A DNA stretch of 23,944 bases from Candidatus Altimarinota bacterium (GTDB lineage: Bacteria; Patescibacteriota; Gracilibacteria; UBA4473): contig CAJQJI010000095.1 of NCBI GenBank assembly GCA_905478675.1, forward strand, positions 1-23,944, in the 5' to 3' direction. Below are positions 9,276 to 15,481 of this stretch, one piece after another (within the stretch, counting starts at the first letter, position 1; each line of letters opens with the position of its first letter). Below the pieces are notes generated by a model that saw only the letters and a list, made by a program, of their open reading frames with translations, was not told where the DNA came from and made no database searches. The position numbers and the translations under genes are program-made.

Positions 9276-9305
9276 AAAAAGACCAACAAATTCGTTGGTC
9301 TTTTT
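9276..9305. terminator. Bidirectional terminator between priA and groEL
   Basis: A perfect 12-base stem: AAAAAGACCAAC pairs with GTTGGTCTTTTT around the six-base loop AAATTC (9288-9293). The T-run at 9301-9305 serves priA on the plus strand, and the A-run at 9276-9280 becomes the T-run for groEL on the minus strand. It starts immediately after the priA stop. Confidence 0.9.
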
Positions 9306-9338
9306 AATATTTGAAGCGTTTTTCTTTTTGGTAGATAC

Positions 9339-10985
9339 TTACATCATACCTCCCATACCGCCCATGCCGGGCATCCCGCCTGGCATAGCTGGAGCCGCTG
9401 CTTCTTCTTTTGGAATTTCTGTAATAGCGGCTTCTGTTGTTAAGAAAGTTGCCGCAATGGAGGCCGCATTTTGTAACGCGCTCCGAGTTACTTTCTTCGG
9501 ATCAATAATTCCGGCTTTCACCAAATCTTTAACACCCCCTTCAGCCGCATCAAAACCGTCGTGTACATTCTTTGCCGCCAAGACATCGTTTACAACCACA
9601 GAACCTTCGTAACCAGCATTTTCAGCGATTTGTCGTACTGGGGCTTCAAGGGCTTTAGCTACAATTTCGATCCCAACTTGTTCTTCAGCATTTCGACCAC
9701 GGTATTCTTTTAACACTTGAGCGGCTCGAAGCAACGCCGTTCCGCCCCCAGCTACCACCCCTTCAGCCGAAGCGGCTTTAGTGGCTAGTACCGCATCTTC
9801 AATTCGATGTTTCTTTTCTTTAAGTTCTACTTCCGTGGCAGCTCCAACTTTAATAACAGCCACGCCACCGCCAAGCTTCGCTCGTCGTTCCGCTAGTTTC
9901 TCTGTGTCATAATCAGAAGTTGAACGATCCATAGCGCGTTCAATTTCCGCTACTCGGCTGGCCAACATTTCTTTGTCACCCGCACCATCGACCACCGTAC
10001 AAGTATCTTTAGTCGCCATTACTTTTTTGGCTTTTCCTAAATCAGCAATCGTGGCATGTTCAAGATTTAACCCAACTTCTTCCGAAATAACTTTTCCTCC
10101 AGTTAACACGGCAATATCGGCTAACATCTCTTTTCGTCGTTCACCAAAGCCAGGGGCTTTAACCGCCAGTACTTTAAAAGTGCCGCGCATATTATTTACA
10201 ATTAAAGTTGCTAGCGCTTCTGATTCAACATCTTCAGCAATAATCACGAGGTTTTTATTTCCAGACTCTACCACCCCTTCAAGCAAAGGTAGAATATCTT
10301 TAATATTACTAATTTTTTTATCAGTTAGTAAAATCATTGGGTTCTCCAATTCGGCCTCCATCGTTTCAGGATTAGTCACCATGTAAGGCGAAAGATAACC
10401 GTTATCAAACTGCATCCCTTTAACTACTTCTTTTTCAAGTCCCATGGTGTTTCCTTCTTCAACGGTTACAACACCATCCGCCCCAACTTCTTCAAAAACT
10501 TCGGCAATAATTTTACCAACTTCTGGATTTTGGGCTGAAATTGTCGCCACTTGCTCAATTTTTTCGGCAGAATTAATCGGTTCTGCCATAGCCTCGAGCT
10601 CGGCCACCACAACTTGCACCGCGCCATCAATCCCGCGTTGAATAGCAATTGGGTTAGCCCCCGCCGTTACGTTTTTAAGGCCTTCTTGAATGATAGCGTC
10701 GGCCAGTACTGTGGCTGTCGTGGTTCCATCACCGGCTAAGTCATTAGTTTTGGTCGCCACTTCTTTAGCCAGCGTGGCCCCCATATTTTCGTACTTATCT
10801 TCAAATTCAACTTCTTTCGCAATGGTTACGCCATCATTAGTTACTACGGGAGAACCGTATGATTTTTCTAGAATCACATTTCGCCCTTTTGGGCCCATGG
10901 TAACGCGAACCGCGTCGGCTAATTTTTTTACCCCTGACGCTACTTGAGCGCGGGCATCGTTTCCGTATTTTATGTCTTTGGCCAT
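9339..10985 (-). CDS. groL: Chaperonin GroEL
   Basis: 60-kDa chaperonin that forms the double-ring ATP-driven folding chamber with GroES in the cytoplasm. The 548 residues align end to end with the family: VTMGPKGRNVILEKSYGSP near the N-terminus, the ATP site GDGTTT at 85-90, the block AAVEE-type VVAGGGTALL in the second half, and a flexible Gly/Met tail GGMPGMGGMGGMM. Nothing is truncated. It is the second gene of the groES-groEL operon, 53 bases after groES, and has no Shine-Dalgarno sequence (the upstream bases are AT-rich). Its expression should follow the CIRCE-controlled promoter upstream of groES. Transcription ends at the shared hairpin at 9276-9305. Confidence 0.98.
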   Translation of the reverse strand: MAKDIKYGNDARAQVASGVKKLADAVRVTMGPKGRNVILEKSYGSPVVTNDGVTIAKEVEFEDKYENMGATLAKEVATKTNDLAGDGTTTATVLADAIIQEGLKNVTAGANPIAIQRGIDGAVQVVVAELEAMAEPINSAEKIEQVATISAQNPEVGKIIAEVFEEVGADGVVTVEEGNTMGLEKEVVKGMQFDNGYLSPYMVTNPETMEAELENPMILLTDKKISNIKDILPLLEGVVESGNKNLVIIAEDVESEALATLIVNNMRGTFKVLAVKAPGFGERRKEMLADIAVLTGGKVISEEVGLNLEHATIADLGKAKKVMATKDTCTVVDGAGDKEMLASRVAEIERAMDRSTSDYDTEKLAERRAKLGGGVAVIKVGAATEVELKEKKHRIEDAVLATKAASAEGVVAGGGTALLRAAQVLKEYRGRNAEEQVGIEIVAKALEAPVRQIAENAGYEGSVVVNDVLAAKNVHDGFDAAEGGVKDLVKAGIIDPKKVTRSALQNAASIAATFLTTEAAITEIPKEEAAAPAMPGGMPGMGGMGGMM

Positions 10986-11011
10986 GTTTATTATTTAAGA
11001 GTTAAGTAATG

Positions 11012-11033
11012 AGAAACCTAGAATCTAGTTTCT
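11012..11033 (-). other. Inverted repeat in the groES-groEL gap
   Basis: The 53-base gap between groES and groEL holds an imperfect palindrome: AGAAAC(C)TAG at 11012-11021 pairs with CTAGTTTCT at 11025-11033, a nine-pair stem with one bulged base and a three-base loop. No T-run follows on the minus strand, so it is not a standard terminator. It may be an mRNA processing or stability element that sets the GroES to GroEL ratio; this is inference. Confidence 0.4.
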
Positions 11034-11038
11034 AAGCT

Positions 11039-11329
11039 TTATTTTTCGACCGCCAATAGTGAATCAAACCCCATAATATAGAGCTCTTCATTATCGACTT
11101 TAATTTCGGTTGGGGCGTATTTCGTAAACACCACAATATCACCCACACTTACTGGGCATTCAATTTTTTCTCCATCTTTCATTTTGCCTGGTCCAGCGGC
11201 TATAACTTCGCCGCGCATTGGTTTTTCCTTAGATACAGTGTCAGGTATCACAATACCTGACTTCGTAGTGCTTTCACCTTCTAAAGGTTTTACCAAGACG
11301 TTATCGAGAAGTGGTTGTAATTTTGCCAT
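11039..11329 (-). CDS. groS: Co-chaperonin GroES
   Basis: 10-kDa lid of the GroEL chamber. The 96-residue product matches the family across its length: LQPLLDNVLVKPLE, a mobile-loop region around STTKSGIVIPD that contacts GroEL, then GEVIAAGPG, VGDIVVFTKYA and a C-terminal LYIMGFDSLLAV. It leads the groES-groEL operon. The ATG at 11327-11329 is about 20 bases downstream of the predicted transcription start, without a Shine-Dalgarno sequence. Regulation by HrcA is strongly suggested by the CIRCE operator overlapping its promoter. It diverges from trpS. Confidence 0.98.
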   Translation of the reverse strand: MAKLQPLLDNVLVKPLEGESTTKSGIVIPDTVSKEKPMRGEVIAAGPGKMKDGEKIECPVSVGDIVVFTKYAPTEIKVDNEELYIMGFDSLLAVEK

Positions 11330-11355
11330 GATAAAAATAGTTAATTTATGTTCTT

Positions 11356-11385
11356 ATTTTAGCACTCTAGCGAGGGGAGTGTCAA
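11356..11385 (-). promoter_or_regulatory. groES-groEL promoter
   Basis: On the minus strand TTGACA (11380-11385) and TAAAAT (11356-11361) are 18 bases apart. The -35 box is a perfect consensus hexamer. The predicted start lies near 11349, giving a leader of about 20 bases. The operator below fills the whole spacer and part of both boxes. Confidence 0.85.
11359..11385. promoter_or_regulatory. CIRCE operator (HrcA binding site)
   Basis: Plus-strand arms TTAGCACTC (11359-11367) and GAGTGTCAA (11377-11385) flank a nine-base spacer. The consensus is TTAGCACTC-N9-GAGTGCTAA, so the left arm is perfect and the right arm differs at two positions. Those two changes are what turn the arm into TTGACA on the minus strand, so one arm serves both as repressor site and as -35 box. 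Confidence 0.92.
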
Positions 11386-11431
11386 AAGATTCTAGCAATT
11401 GGGCGCAATGACTGCTAAATTGGTTTTTTAA

Positions 11432-11459
11432 TTGTGAGGTCTCCCTAAATCTTTAATAT
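11432..11459 (+). promoter_or_regulatory. trpS promoter
   Basis: TTGTGA (11432-11437, four of six matches) and TAATAT (11454-11459) are 16 bases apart. The ATG of trpS follows seven bases after the -10 box, so the transcript would begin one base before the start codon or at it. Confidence 0.55.
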
Positions 11460-11466
11460 AGTCTCG

Positions 11467-12450
11467 ATGACCCGAATTTTAACCGGTATGACGCCCAGTG
11501 GTATTCCTCATATAGGAAATTATTTTGGCATGATGAAGCAAGCCAAAGAACTGCAAGATAATCCTCAGAATGAATGTTTTTATTTTGTCTCTGATCTCCA
11601 TAGCTTTACGAGCAAAAGAGATCCCGAATTATTTAAAACCAACTCTGAAGCTTCTGTTTTAGACTGGCTCGCGTTGGTCGTTGATCCGGATAAAACTATA
11701 TTTTATCGACAATCTGATATTAGAGCTCATACAGAAATGCTGTGGTATTTATCGTGTATTACCCCTTTTGGTCTTATGGAAAGAGCTCATGCTTTTAAAG
11801 ACAAAACCGCCAAGGGTATGGAAGCCAATGTCGGACTCTTTACCTATCCTATTTTAATGGCGGCCGATATTATTTTGTATGACATTGATATTGTTCCGGT
11901 TGGAAAAGACCAAGCGCAGCATGTAGAAATGGCCCGAGATTTAGCTCAAAAATTTAATCATCATTTTGGAGACACTTTTGTATTACCCGAATCGCAAATA
12001 AAAGAAGAGGTACAAACGATTCCGGGTCTTGATGGTGCCAAGATGTCTAAAAGTTATGGGAATACCATTGAGATTTTTGCGGACGAAAAAACCATGAAGA
12101 AAAAAATTATGAGTCTGAAAACCGAATCGGTTGAAATGGGACAACCAATTGATCCAGAGACGTGTAATGTTATGGCGTTTCATCGTTTATTTGAAAACCC
12201 TAATTTAGAAAAGCTTGAAGCCGATTACCGCGCGGGGAATATTGGGTTTGGTGATTCTAAAAAACAATTATTTGAACTGGTATGGGACTATTTTGCTGAA
12301 GCCCGTGCGCGTCGAGAAGCGTTAGCTAATGATCCGGCGGAAGTGGAACGAATTCTTAAAATGGGTGCCCAAAAAGCGTCAGCTATTGCCGAAGCCAAAC
12401 TCGAGCTTGTGCGTTCTAAGTTTGGGTTAAATGCAAAACACTTAGGATAA
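11467..12450 (+). CDS. trpS: Tryptophanyl-tRNA synthetase
   Basis: Class I aminoacyl-tRNA synthetase that charges tRNA-Trp. The N-terminus carries GMTPSGIPHIGNYFG (the HIGH-type motif is PHIGN at residues 14-18) and the KMSKS loop is exact at 192-196 in DGAKMSKSYGNTI. The block YPILMAADIILYDIDIVPVGKDQAQHVEMARDLA is diagnostic for TrpRS. The 327-residue length is normal. It is monocistronic by appearance, with a -10 box seven bases from the ATG and no Shine-Dalgarno sequence. It diverges from groES; the 114-base gap to the sortase has its own promoter for the latter. Confidence 0.97.
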   Translation: MTRILTGMTPSGIPHIGNYFGMMKQAKELQDNPQNECFYFVSDLHSFTSKRDPELFKTNSEASVLDWLALVVDPDKTIFYRQSDIRAHTEMLWYLSCITPFGLMERAHAFKDKTAKGMEANVGLFTYPILMAADIILYDIDIVPVGKDQAQHVEMARDLAQKFNHHFGDTFVLPESQIKEEVQTIPGLDGAKMSKSYGNTIEIFADEKTMKKKIMSLKTESVEMGQPIDPETCNVMAFHRLFENPNLEKLEADYRAGNIGFGDSKKQLFELVWDYFAEARARREALANDPAEVERILKMGAQKASAIAEAKLELVRSKFGLNAKHLG

Positions 12451-12510
12451 ATTGTGTTTTTGTATTTATATATAGAAACACAGAATATTATATGCGGCAA
12501 GTCTAAGTAT

Positions 12511-12539
12511 TTGCCACTTGTATTTAAATGAATTACAAT
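12511..12539 (+). promoter_or_regulatory. Sortase gene promoter
   Basis: TTGCCA (12511-12516) and TACAAT (12534-12539) are separated by 17 bases; each box has five of six consensus bases. The predicted start is near 12546, giving a leader of about 19 bases before the ATG at 12565, again without a Shine-Dalgarno sequence. Confidence 0.65.
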
Positions 12540-12564
12540 CGCGTGATTTGTTTACTTCAATCCT

Positions 12565-13347
12565 ATGTCAGACTTCGAATTCAAAGATTTAGAAAAACGC
12601 CGACCGTTATGGAAAGATATTGGGTATTTCTTAGGCTTTACCTTATTTATCTACGGGATTGTTCACGTTGGACTCAATAGTAGTGCTTATAGTGAAATTG
12701 CCGGTTTTAAGTATGGGCAATTAAAAGCCTCTGTTTTAGAAATATCTGAAGACGTACTGACAGCGGCAAAACCCGAAGTTGTGGTGGAAGAAAAATTAGA
12801 GAAAGTCGAGAAAAAAGAAGCCCCTAAAACCTTTCGACAAAAAAACTTAAAACCACGAAACCAAGCGGCTCAGGTCTTCAAAGATATGAAGATTTATCCA
12901 TCGGATAATCGTTTATATATTCCACGAATTAATAAAAATGTTCCTTTAATTACGGTTCCACAACACCAAAACTGGAATCAGCTAGAAAAAAACATTCAAT
13001 CTGGACTCCAAGAAGGCGTGGTTGTACACCCAATTTCACACGCCCCAGGGAACTTTGGAAATTTCTTCCTTACCGGGCACTCTTCTTACTACGCTTGGGA
13101 TGACGGTCGGTTCAAAGACGTGTTTGCCTTATTGCATGAAGTTAAAGTAGGGGACTCGGTGGAAGTGTATTGGGAAGGGAAAAAATACGTTTATAAAATT
13201 AAAGCCGAAGAAGTCGTTTCGCCAACCGCGGTAGAAGTCTTGAATCAGCCAAAAGATAAATTCTTGATCACGCTTATGACCTGTACGCCAGTGGGAACCA
13301 ACAAAAATCGACTTATTCTGACGGGAGAATTGAAGTCTCAGGAGTAA
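12565..13347 (+). CDS. Sortase (cysteine transpeptidase), membrane anchored
   Basis: Sortases cut a sorting signal near the C-terminus of secreted proteins and attach them to the cell envelope or build pili. The N-terminus has a hydrophobic helix at about residues 18-36 (DIGYFLGFTLFIYGIVHV), a charged linker rich in Lys and Glu (residues 70-95), then the sortase barrel. The catalytic triad is complete: His172 in LTGHSSY, Cys240 in TLMTC, and Arg249 in NKNRLILTGEL. The class cannot be fixed safely; the sequence around the Cys recalls class D/E enzymes. No LPxTG-type substrate is coded nearby, so the target is unknown. Its last 35 bases overlap the end of the convergent membrane protein, just after the catalytic Arg codon. 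Confidence 0.92.
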   Translation: MSDFEFKDLEKRRPLWKDIGYFLGFTLFIYGIVHVGLNSSAYSEIAGFKYGQLKASVLEISEDVLTAAKPEVVVEEKLEKVEKKEAPKTFRQKNLKPRNQAAQVFKDMKIYPSDNRLYIPRINKNVPLITVPQHQNWNQLEKNIQSGLQEGVVVHPISHAPGNFGNFFLTGHSSYYAWDDGRFKDVFALLHEVKVGDSVEVYWEGKKYVYKIKAEEVVSPTAVEVLNQPKDKFLITLMTCTPVGTNKNRLILTGELKSQE

Positions 13348-14011
13348 GTCCTGAGCCTTCTGCGTACTCTAAATTATGAACGGCTTGCTCGATCTTTTTT
13401 AGCACGGCCTCAGAATTATTAGAAAAATACTGATACCCAAGGAATGTTAATAGGAAAGTGACGGCACAGATAATCAAGATTACTCTGTTTTTGTCGCCGG
13501 ATTGATCAACTAGAATAGGCGGCGGAGACATTGTTTTAGGGGGCTCGTAGTGCAAAGTGCTTATGTTTTTTTTGTTCGCTGTCAGTTGAGCGTCTCTTTT
13601 TGATTTTTTTTCTAAATTAAGTGCCGCGAATGCCCGCCCTAAATCCTGCCCCTCTAACGCCTGCCAAAAAAGATCACTGGTTAAATAAATATTATATTTA
13701 TGCAGGTATTTTTGTGTTATAACCACGCCAATCACGCTTTGCACGATAAACGGTAATAACGCTTTAAGCGCGTCATTTTCGATTATTCCCACTGAAATAA
13801 AAGGCAGGAAATTCACCAAAATCAAAACACAAACAAAGGTGCCAAATTTTTTTAAGACGGTTGAGACTTCAATTAAAGTGTTTGGTTTATAGTTCGACCG
13901 CTTAAACCAGTCATAAATTAGGATGGCAACACCCGTTAGACCACCAAAGATAAAAATACAGACCAGTATAACGCCTTTAATCGCTTGTAAATCAGCTGTC
14001 TTCTTTACCAT
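13313..14011 (-). CDS. Hypothetical four-helix membrane protein
   Basis: I do not recognise the family of this 232-residue protein. Hydrophobic segments lie near residues 10-34 (VILVCIFIFGGLTGVAILI), 51-73 (FGTFVCVLILVNFLPFISV), 77-98 (LLPFIVQSVIGVVITQKYL) and 172-195 (VILIICAVTFLLTFLGYQYF). Between helices three and four is a ~70-residue charged, then Pro-rich loop. It is the last of three genes on the minus strand; its ATG is two bases after the stop of the acidic protein gene, so co-transcription is likely. The last 35 bases are antisense to the sortase end. No catalytic motif is visible. Confidence 0.75.
   Translation of the reverse strand: MVKKTADLQAIKGVILVCIFIFGGLTGVAILIYDWFKRSNYKPNTLIEVSTVLKKFGTFVCVLILVNFLPFISVGIIENDALKALLPFIVQSVIGVVITQKYLHKYNIYLTSDLFWQALEGQDLGRAFAALNLEKKSKRDAQLTANKKNISTLHYEPPKTMSPPPILVDQSGDKNRVILIICAVTFLLTFLGYQYFSNNSEAVLKKIEQAVHNLEYAEGSGLTPETSILPSE
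13337..13355. other. Hairpin at the 3' junction of the sortase and convergent gene
   Basis: CTCAGGA (13337-13343) and TCCTGAG (13349-13355) form a perfect seven-pair stem around the loop GTAAG, which contains the first two bases and rest of the sortase TAA. There is no T-run on either side. It may act as an end-of-mRNA structure for both convergent transcripts; function is not proven. Confidence 0.4.
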
Positions 14012-14013
14012 GA

Positions 14014-14526
14014 CTACTTAGTAGCTACCAAGGCGGCGGCTAGATTTGGGTACGTCTTCCAGCATCTAATTTGTCCCTCATCATACAAAAACCCCGTCCA
14101 CCAACGATCATTATCACTTAAAATGTAATAAAAATCCCCACAAAGCAGTACTTTGTGAGACGTAAGTGGAATAAATTCCTCACTTTCAGGTGAAGGTAAA
14201 TGCGTGATCGTAAAATTATCAACTTTTAAAAAAGTAAAATCATCATGCCCGAGCACAGACTCAATTACCGTATTAACGCTCTCATCGACTTCAAGGTCTT
14301 CCGCCTCACCAGCCAAATCAGACAAGGTGGTTTGCGCTAGTGCCTCTGCTGCCGGTAAATTCTCAACCGGAAACGGCCCTGCAATGCGTTCCCAGGTTGG
14401 TTTGCCTTCATCATCTAATTCTTCTTCATTCCAGTGGTATACATTAACCTCGAAGGCATCGCCTTCTTGGTTAACAATTGATTTGTAATTAAGATTGTGA
14501 CTGACGTATTCTTCAAGCGTATTCAT
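14014..14526 (-). CDS. Hypothetical acidic protein
   Basis: Unrecognised 170-residue soluble protein. It is strongly acidic, with clusters such as NEEELDDEG and LAGEAEDLEVDES, and has no signal or membrane segment. The C-terminal part (VLLCGDFYYILSDNDRWWTGFLYDEGQIRCW) is aromatic-rich and could be a compact beta domain. It sits between the SemiSWEET-like gene (three-base gap) and the four-helix membrane protein (two-base gap), so it may be a cytoplasmic partner of one of them. A perfect TATAAT six bases before its ATG suggests it also has a promoter of its own. No function is assigned. Confidence 0.75.
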   Translation of the reverse strand: MNTLEEYVSHNLNYKSIVNQEGDAFEVNVYHWNEEELDDEGKPTWERIAGPFPVENLPAAEALAQTTLSDLAGEAEDLEVDESVNTVIESVLGHDDFTFLKVDNFTITHLPSPESEEFIPLTSHKVLLCGDFYYILSDNDRWWTGFLYDEGQIRCWKTYPNLAAALVATK

Positions 14527-14529
14527 ACA

Positions 14530-14919
14530 CTAATTATACATAATTATGCCAGAAGCCATAGTCAGATGAATTAAAATCCAACAAGAATAGGTAAACACAA
14601 TCGGTCGCTCCTTATGCACTACACCATAGGTAATCCAGAACAGCGCTAAAAATATATATGAAATCCACGTAAACAAGGAAAGCCCGCTTGGATCTTTTTC
14701 AAGCCATAAGGTATATAACTGCGGCAAGGTCACTAAAGGTCCAAGGGCGCCAACATAAAAAACACTTCGATCAAGGATTCTTTTTGCCTGGTTCGGGTGT
14801 GGATATGCCTCAAACCAGTGATGTATCCGCTTACGAACGTGATAGTGATGAAGCGGCTCAATATGTTGCCCCTTGGGAACTTTGGCCGGTTTTCTAAAGA
14901 ATGATCTCCATTTAAGCAT
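14530..14919 (-). CDS. SemiSWEET/PQ-loop family small transporter
   Basis: Predicted three-helix sugar transporter of the MtN3/PQ-loop type, which works as a dimer in the membrane. The core at about residues 56-128 reads SVFYVGALGPLVTLPQLYTL, then KDPSGLSLFTWISYIFLALFW and a third helix IVFTYSCWILIHLTMASGII; the PQ in LPQLY is the family hallmark. I start it at the ATG at 14917-14919 (129 residues) because a perfect TATAAT ends six bases earlier; an in-frame upstream codon at 14949 would lie ahead of that promoter. The first ~50 residues are an unusual basic, His-rich extension (eight His between QHIEPL and YPHPN) not found in ~90-residue SemiSWEETs. It heads a cassette of three genes. The substrate is unknown. 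Confidence 0.8.
   Translation of the reverse strand: MLKWRSFFRKPAKVPKGQHIEPLHHYHVRKRIHHWFEAYPHPNQAKRILDRSVFYVGALGPLVTLPQLYTLWLEKDPSGLSLFTWISYIFLALFWITYGVVHKERPIVFTYSCWILIHLTMASGIIMYN
14533..14538 (-). promoter_or_regulatory. Internal -10 box before the acidic protein gene
   Basis: A perfect TATAAT on the minus strand, lying in the last Tyr-Asn codons of the SemiSWEET-like gene, ends six bases before the ATG of the next gene. The spacing equals that of the upstream promoter at 14926-14931. No -35 box is clear. Confidence 0.45.
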
Positions 14920-14925
14920 TAGGTT

Positions 14926-14931
14926 ATTATA
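14926..14931 (-). promoter_or_regulatory. -10 box of the SemiSWEET-like gene
   Basis: Perfect TATAAT on the minus strand, ending exactly six bases before the ATG at 14919, which would place transcription start on the A of the start codon. No good -35 box is visible at 17 bases. This box decides the choice of start codon. Confidence 0.6.
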
Positions 14932-14983
14932 CCTTAAAACCCCCTGCAAGCCTAGTAGTAATAAAGCTCAAAGAGCGAAACTT

Positions 14984-15024
14984 AAAAAAAAGTGTCAGGC
15001 CTTATAGACCTAACACTATTTTTT
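14984..15024 (-). terminator. Terminator hairpin, copy 1
   Basis: An A-run at 14984-14991 and a T-run at 15019-15024 flank a stem in which GTGTCAGG pairs with CCTAACAC with one mismatch. Read on the minus strand it ends in eight T. It follows the orphan tRNA 3' fragment, as copy 2 follows the intact tRNA. Confidence 0.75.
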
Positions 15025-15029
15025 AATTC

Positions 15030-15049
15030 TGGTGAGCGATGAGGGATTC
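15030..15049 (-). pseudogene. tRNA-Val 3' fragment
   Basis: Twenty bases identical to the 3' end of the intact tRNA-Val: part of the T-arm (GAATCCCTC), the acceptor strand ATCGCTC, discriminator A and CCA. The 5' part of a tRNA is missing; the sequence upstream of it on the minus strand is unrelated. Confidence 0.8.
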
Positions 15050-15146
15050 TTCTTGCTCAACTAACGTTTTCGCCGAAGCGTCCAACTCCAAATCAAAGAT
15101 TTGGGCTTACCGTCGAACCCAGGGTTCAAATCCCTATAAGTTTCTA
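15050..15146. other. Spacer with tRNA-like hairpins, possible decayed tRNA
   Basis: On the plus strand CCAAA-TCAAAGA-TTTGG (15088-15104) has the five-pair, seven-base-loop form of an anticodon arm, and AGGG-TTCAAAT-CCCT (15121-15135) has a standard T-loop. Sixteen bases lie between them, as in a long variable arm. Position 33 would be C instead of U and no acceptor stem can be drawn, so it is not a working tRNA. Also present are the palindromes GAACCC-A-GGGTTC (15115-15127) and AAGTTTC-TAC-GAAACTT (15138-15154). Confidence 0.4.
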
Positions 15147-15222
15147 CGAAACTTAAAAAAAATAGTGTCAGGCCTTATAGACCTAACACTATTTTTTAAT
15201 TCTGGTGAGCGATGAGGGATTC
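15147..15222. repeat. Direct repeat copy 2 (terminator plus tRNA 3' end)
   Basis: A 76-base partner of 14976-15049, offset by 171 bases. Here the repeat continues into the complete tRNA-Val gene, so this is probably the parent copy. Confidence 0.9.
15155..15197 (-). terminator. Terminator of tRNA-Val, copy 2
   Basis: A-run (15155-15162) plus TAGTGTCAGG pairs with CCTAACACTA plus a T-run (15192-15197), with one internal mismatch. On the minus strand it begins five bases after the tRNA CCA and ends in eight T, a standard position for a tRNA terminator. It could also act on plus-strand transcripts. Confidence 0.8.
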
Positions 15223-15279
15223 GAACCCGCGACCTCCTGGGTGTAAACCAGATGCTCTAGCCAACTGAGCTAATCGCTC
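15203..15279 (-). tRNA. tRNA-Val (anticodon UAC)
   Basis: The 77-base gene folds as a class I cloverleaf with encoded CCA. Acceptor GAGCGAT pairs with ATCGCTC; the D-arm is GCTC/GAGC with AGTTGGCTA between; the anticodon arm is TCTGG/CCAGG around TTTACAC, giving anticodon UAC for Val codons. The variable loop has five bases and the T-loop is TTCGAAT. The T-stem GCGGG/CCCTC has one mismatch, C50 against U64. It is the only intact tRNA in a cluster of fragments, and is transcribed from the promoter at 15400-15427 towards the terminator at 15155-15197. Confidence 0.93.
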
Positions 15280-15315
15280 TTCACCAGATGAAAGGATGTA
15301 ACTTCTGTCGGTCGA

Positions 15316-15367
15316 CGACCTCCTGGGCTAAACCAGATGCGTCTCTGCCAACGTGAGCTAATCGCTC
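15316..15367 (-). pseudogene. Decayed 5' copy of tRNA-Val
   Basis: On the minus strand it repeats the acceptor, D-arm and anticodon region of the intact tRNA with scattered one- and two-base indels: GAGCGATTAGCTCA is exact, then an additional C, an altered D-loop, and a six-base anticodon loop TTTAGC instead of TTTACAC. After GGTCG the T-arm is replaced by unrelated sequence, and no 3' acceptor strand or CCA is present. The 20 bases GAGCTAATCGCTCTTCACCA upstream are identical at both copies. It cannot fold as a tRNA. Confidence 0.75.
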
Positions 15368-15399
15368 TTCACCAACAACTGCTTTCTTAAAGCCGAAAG

Positions 15400-15427
15400 A
15401 ATATAAATATTTTTTGGCTCGCTGCAA
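15400..15427 (-). promoter_or_regulatory. Promoter of the tRNA cluster
   Basis: On the minus strand TTGCAG (15422-15427) and TATATT (15400-15405) are 16 bases apart. The predicted start near 15393 is upstream of the decayed copy, so both it and tRNA-Val would be in one precursor. Confidence 0.5.
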
Positions 15428-15469
15428 AACTTTTTTGCATTCCTTTGCAACTCAGTCTCGACCAAGCCT

Positions 15470-15475
15470 TAAAAT
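15470..15475 (+). promoter_or_regulatory. -10 box of folC
   Basis: TAAAAT ends six bases before the ATG at 15482, the same spacing as other leaderless-type starts here. TTGCAA at 15445-15450 is a possible -35 box but the 19-base spacer is long. Confidence 0.4.
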
Positions 15476-15481
15476 ATATTT

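Larger units (their letters stand above)
14976..15049. repeat. Direct repeat copy 1 (terminator plus tRNA 3' end)
   Basis: A 74-base segment nearly identical to 15147-15222; the only difference seen is a missing TA after the A-run. It contains a terminator hairpin and, on the minus strand, the last 20 bases of tRNA-Val including CCA. Identity stops abruptly at 15049, where the rest of the tRNA should continue but does not. Confidence 0.9.

Noticed and set aside
9400..10950. Several open frames opposite groEL
   Set aside because: They are antisense shadows of a conserved, complete gene and resemble no protein.
12451..12485. Terminator after trpS
   Set aside because: TGTGTTT pairs with AAACACA over a 16-base loop, but no T-run follows on either strand.
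14920..14949. Upstream in-frame start of the SemiSWEET-like gene, adding ten residues
   Set aside because: A perfect TATAAT at 14926-14931 lies inside this stretch and six bases before the next ATG, so the upstream codon would not be transcribed from it.
15088..15135. A working class II tRNA on the plus strand
   Set aside because: The loop would have C at position 33 and anticodon AAA, and no acceptor or D-stem can be drawn; called debris instead.
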